Source: Deltaproteobacteria bacterium
Lineage (GTDB): Bacteria > Desulfobacterota > Desulfobaccia > Desulfobaccales > Desulfobaccaceae
DNA length: 64,000 nt
Reading direction: 5' to 3'
Assembly: GCA_019309545.1 (NCBI GenBank)
Contig: JAFDGA010000008.1
Span: 1 to 64,000 of the forward strand
Shown here: piece after piece, positions 62,096 through 64,000 of the stretch
Position numbering within the stretch: the first letter of the stretch is position 1
How the letters are laid out: each line of letters opens with the position of its first letter
The notes under the pieces: model-generated
Told to the model about the DNA's origin: nothing
What the model saw: the letters and a program-made list of their open reading frames with translations, nothing else
Databases searched by the model: none
Translations under genes and position numbers: made by a program

Positions 62096-63786
62096 ACCTG
62101 GAGACCAGGAAAACCTTGGCTGCCGGCCTGAGCCTGATCCTGCTGGGGCTGGCCATTTTTTTGCCGACCCTGGGCAAGTTGCCGCTGATCCGCTCTGAAG
62201 CTATGTATGCGGTTATTCCCCAGGAAATGCTGGACTCCGGGCAATGGTTGACGCCCATGCTGAACGGGGCCCGTTATCTGGATAAACCGCCGATGCTCTA
62301 TTGGATTAATCTAGTGGCGTTCAAGCTGTTTGGGGTTTCGGATGTGGTGGCCCGTCTGCCCACCTTTGGTCTGGCCCTGGGGGAACTCCTGGCCACCTTT
62401 CTGATCGGTAAAACTTTATTTTCCCGTCGGGCCGGCTGGCTGGCCAGCGTCATTTTGCTCACCAACATCGGCTTTTTTATCTTACACGAAGAACTTCTCA
62501 CCGACCATCTCATCACCCTGACCCTGGCCTGGGCCATCTATTTCTTGCTTCGCTGGTGGCGGCAGCCCAACCCGGCAAATGCCATGGCCTTCCATCTGTG
62601 TCTGGCCGTCGGCCTGTTGAGCAAAGGTTTTATCGGCCTGGTGTTCCCCATCGCCATCGGTGGGCTGTTCGCGGTCTTGCTGTGGGATTCTCAAACCTGG
62701 AGGATTCTATTACACCCCTTAGGACTGCTAGTCTTTGCGGTCATAAGTCTGCCCTGGTTTATCGCCATGGAAATCCATCATCCGGGGTTTCTCTATTATC
62801 ATGTGGTTAATGAACAGATCGGCCGCTTTTTGGGCATGCGGGTGCCTCTGGATATAGTTGGTTTTTCTATTCCGATGTTTTGGCTGTTTGTGTTAATCTG
62901 GCTGATGCCCTGGACTCCTTTCCTGCCCACGGCCCTGGCTCGCCTCTGGCCCCGGCAGTGGTTTCCGCTTCGTCCTGAATGCCAGGGGCCGGCACTGTTA
63001 ATCCTCTGGGCCGGCATCGTGTTGGGCTTCTTTACCCTCTGTTCTTTGCGTATTGAGTATTATTCTCTGCCCGCCCTCCCCCCTTTGGCTCTGGCCCTGG
63101 GCTGGCGTCTGGAACAATTCCTGGTCAATCCGCGGGACTGGGCCATTGCCGCCAGTCTGTCCCTGTTGCCCCTGATGACCATTGGTATGGCTGCCCTGGT
63201 ACCGCTGTTTGAACAGGTCTGTACCAACAACCGCCGGGAATTTCTGGAAATGTTTGAACTGCTACGTCCTATTGCCCACCAGGTTAAATTCTTGCTTCCG
63301 GCCTTGGGTCTGGGCAGTGCACTTCTGGGATGGCTCAAGCGACCCCGCCTCTGTCTGCTGGCGGTGAGCACCACCGCCCTGGTGCTCCTGTACTTTACCT
63401 TTCAGTGTATGGTTATTTTGTCCCCTAATCTCAGTGACCGTCTGATGGGGGAATATATCCGCCAGCATGCCGGCCTGAATGATCTGGTAATTATGGAAAG
63501 CATTGAGGAATTCGAGTATGGCGCCAGTTTGCGCTTTTATGCCCAGCGGCCGATCCTGATGGTAAAACGTCATGGCTTACCCCGGTTTGGCTTTCCGGTT
63601 CCTCCTGAACATAACTACTTGATTACCCCGGATCAGCTCCGGGACCTTTGGACCACTCACAACCGCGTCTACCTGCTCAACGACGATGCCATTCCAATGG
63701 ACACGTTCTTAGATCACGCCCCAGTAGCCTTGGCCGCCGGTGGTAAACACCTGCTGACCAATCAGCCCCTCCCTGATTCCCAATAA
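62092..63786 (+). CDS. GT39/ArnT-like glycosyltransferase
   Basis: A 564-residue membrane protein with about 12 segments. The family opening is LPLIRSEAMYAVIPQEMLDS, then WLTPMLNGARYLDKPPMLYW, which matches the ArnT/PMT acidic loop and KPP-YW block. ArnT adds aminoarabinose from a lipid carrier to lipid A; relatives move other sugars. The TTG start at 62092 overlaps the barrel gene stop by four bases. Whether it modifies lipid A or hopanoids is not known. Confidence 0.88.
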   Translation: MNLETRKTLAAGLSLILLGLAIFLPTLGKLPLIRSEAMYAVIPQEMLDSGQWLTPMLNGARYLDKPPMLYWINLVAFKLFGVSDVVARLPTFGLALGELLATFLIGKTLFSRRAGWLASVILLTNIGFFILHEELLTDHLITLTLAWAIYFLLRWWRQPNPANAMAFHLCLAVGLLSKGFIGLVFPIAIGGLFAVLLWDSQTWRILLHPLGLLVFAVISLPWFIAMEIHHPGFLYYHVVNEQIGRFLGMRVPLDIVGFSIPMFWLFVLIWLMPWTPFLPTALARLWPRQWFPLRPECQGPALLILWAGIVLGFFTLCSLRIEYYSLPALPPLALALGWRLEQFLVNPRDWAIAASLSLLPLMTIGMAALVPLFEQVCTNNRREFLEMFELLRPIAHQVKFLLPALGLGSALLGWLKRPRLCLLAVSTTALVLLYFTFQCMVILSPNLSDRLMGEYIRQHAGLNDLVIMESIEEFEYGASLRFYAQRPILMVKRHGLPRFGFPVPPEHNYLITPDQLRDLWTTHNRVYLLNDDAIPMDTFLDHAPVALAAGGKHLLTNQPLPDSQ

Positions 63787-63835
63787 TAGTTGCTTTTGTT
63801 TAGAAAAAAACTTAATTTGTTTCCAGGCTAGGCTA

Positions 63836-64000
63836 ATGATTCCTCTACATGATAATATCCCATCGCAGCGCACTCCCTATGTCAACTATGGTATTATTGC
63901 GGTCAACTGCCTGTTTTTCCTGTTAGAGATTGCTACTGGGCCCCATCTTCAGGAATTAATCCATACCCTGGGTTTTATTCCGGCCCGTTTCCTGGCCCTG
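63836..64000 (+). CDS. rhomboid-family intramembrane serine protease, N-terminal part
   Basis: An ATG at 63836 opens 55 codons that run off the window. The protein starts MIPLHDNIPSQRTPYVNYGI and continues with a first membrane helix (IIAVNCLFFLLEIAT) and a loop LHTLGFIPARFLAL-like end, a pattern well known for rhomboid proteases. The catalytic serine and histidine lie beyond the end. An SD-like purine tract is not clear. Confidence 0.75.
   Translation, partial: MIPLHDNIPSQRTPYVNYGIIAVNCLFFLLEIATGPHLQELIHTLGFIPARFLAL

Noticed and set aside
1-64000. CRISPR arrays, tRNA or rRNA genes, insertion sequences, prophage
   Set aside because: No regular direct repeats with spacers, no cloverleaf or rRNA sequence recognised by eye, and no transposase or phage genes among the ORFs.

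Overview
The window looks like chromosomal DNA of an anaerobic, sulfate-reducing or syntrophic deltaproteobacterium (Desulfobacterota), most like a Desulfobacca/Syntrophobacterales lineage. This is inferred from gene content: a RACo-type corrinoid activator, a PxxKW cysteine-rich protein, a FlgM plus FlgM-associated pair, a HisF of the delta-lineage type, a GcvH-like protein with cysteine modules, and hopanoid genes. Coding density is high, base composition is moderate to GC-rich, and ATG, GTG and TTG starts are all used. I saw no rRNA, tRNA, CRISPR array, prophage or insertion sequence.

Layout. 0-5 kb (mostly minus): tail of a frameshifted small protein, then the run nnr - CBS protein - tsaE - DHODH-like - TPR protein. 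5.4-11.1 kb (plus): hisH-hisF, the heat-shock sigma factor rpoH, a large TPR lipoprotein, a LolB-like lipoprotein and a Mut7-C protein. 11.3-14.9 kb: a GcvH-like protein with two four-cysteine modules and three orphan genes, two of which overlap tail to tail. 14.9-21.7 kb: mgtE, a large MscS-type channel and a GH57 enzyme. 21.7-26.3 kb: a lytic transglycosylase, a candidate promoter-hairpin-terminator RNA unit, a 45-residue ORF, the corrinoid activator and hemC.

26.4-36.8 kb (minus): an ion-transporter-superfamily permease, a broken CDF transporter, a SIMPL protein, and an Mla-type lipid-transport operon (mlaE-mlaF-mlaD plus TPR lipoprotein). These are followed by a multi-spanning membrane protein, flgM with a doubly frameshifted partner, and sppA. 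36.9-46.5 kb: a Sir2 deacylase, plsC, RNase J, htpX, a TPR protein, an fdhD without its usual cysteines, a flavin reductase, nadK, a PLP aminotransferase and the PxxKW protein. 46.8-54.1 kb (plus): a DUF5701 protein with a methyltransferase-like neighbour, an RdgC-like protein with an unknown partner, mutM, rpmE, DUF1385, prfA and prmC. 54.2-56.5 kb (minus): a DHH phosphoesterase and a C45-type acyltransferase. 56.7-64 kb (plus): the hopanoid genes shc-hpnA-hpnH, a beta-barrel-like lipoprotein, a GT39-type glycosyltransferase and the start of a rhomboid protease.

The most interesting points are the RNA-like unit before the corrinoid activator (22.84-23.01 kb), a prfA leader with a terminator-like hairpin (52.0-52.16 kb), and a nearly identical 119-nt repeat present twice in opposite orientation (34.8 and 48.4 kb). 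Also notable are the tandem cysteine modules on the GcvH-like protein, the cysteine-less FdhD, and three genes broken by single-base indels, mostly in homopolymer runs. The indels could be real decay or consensus errors.
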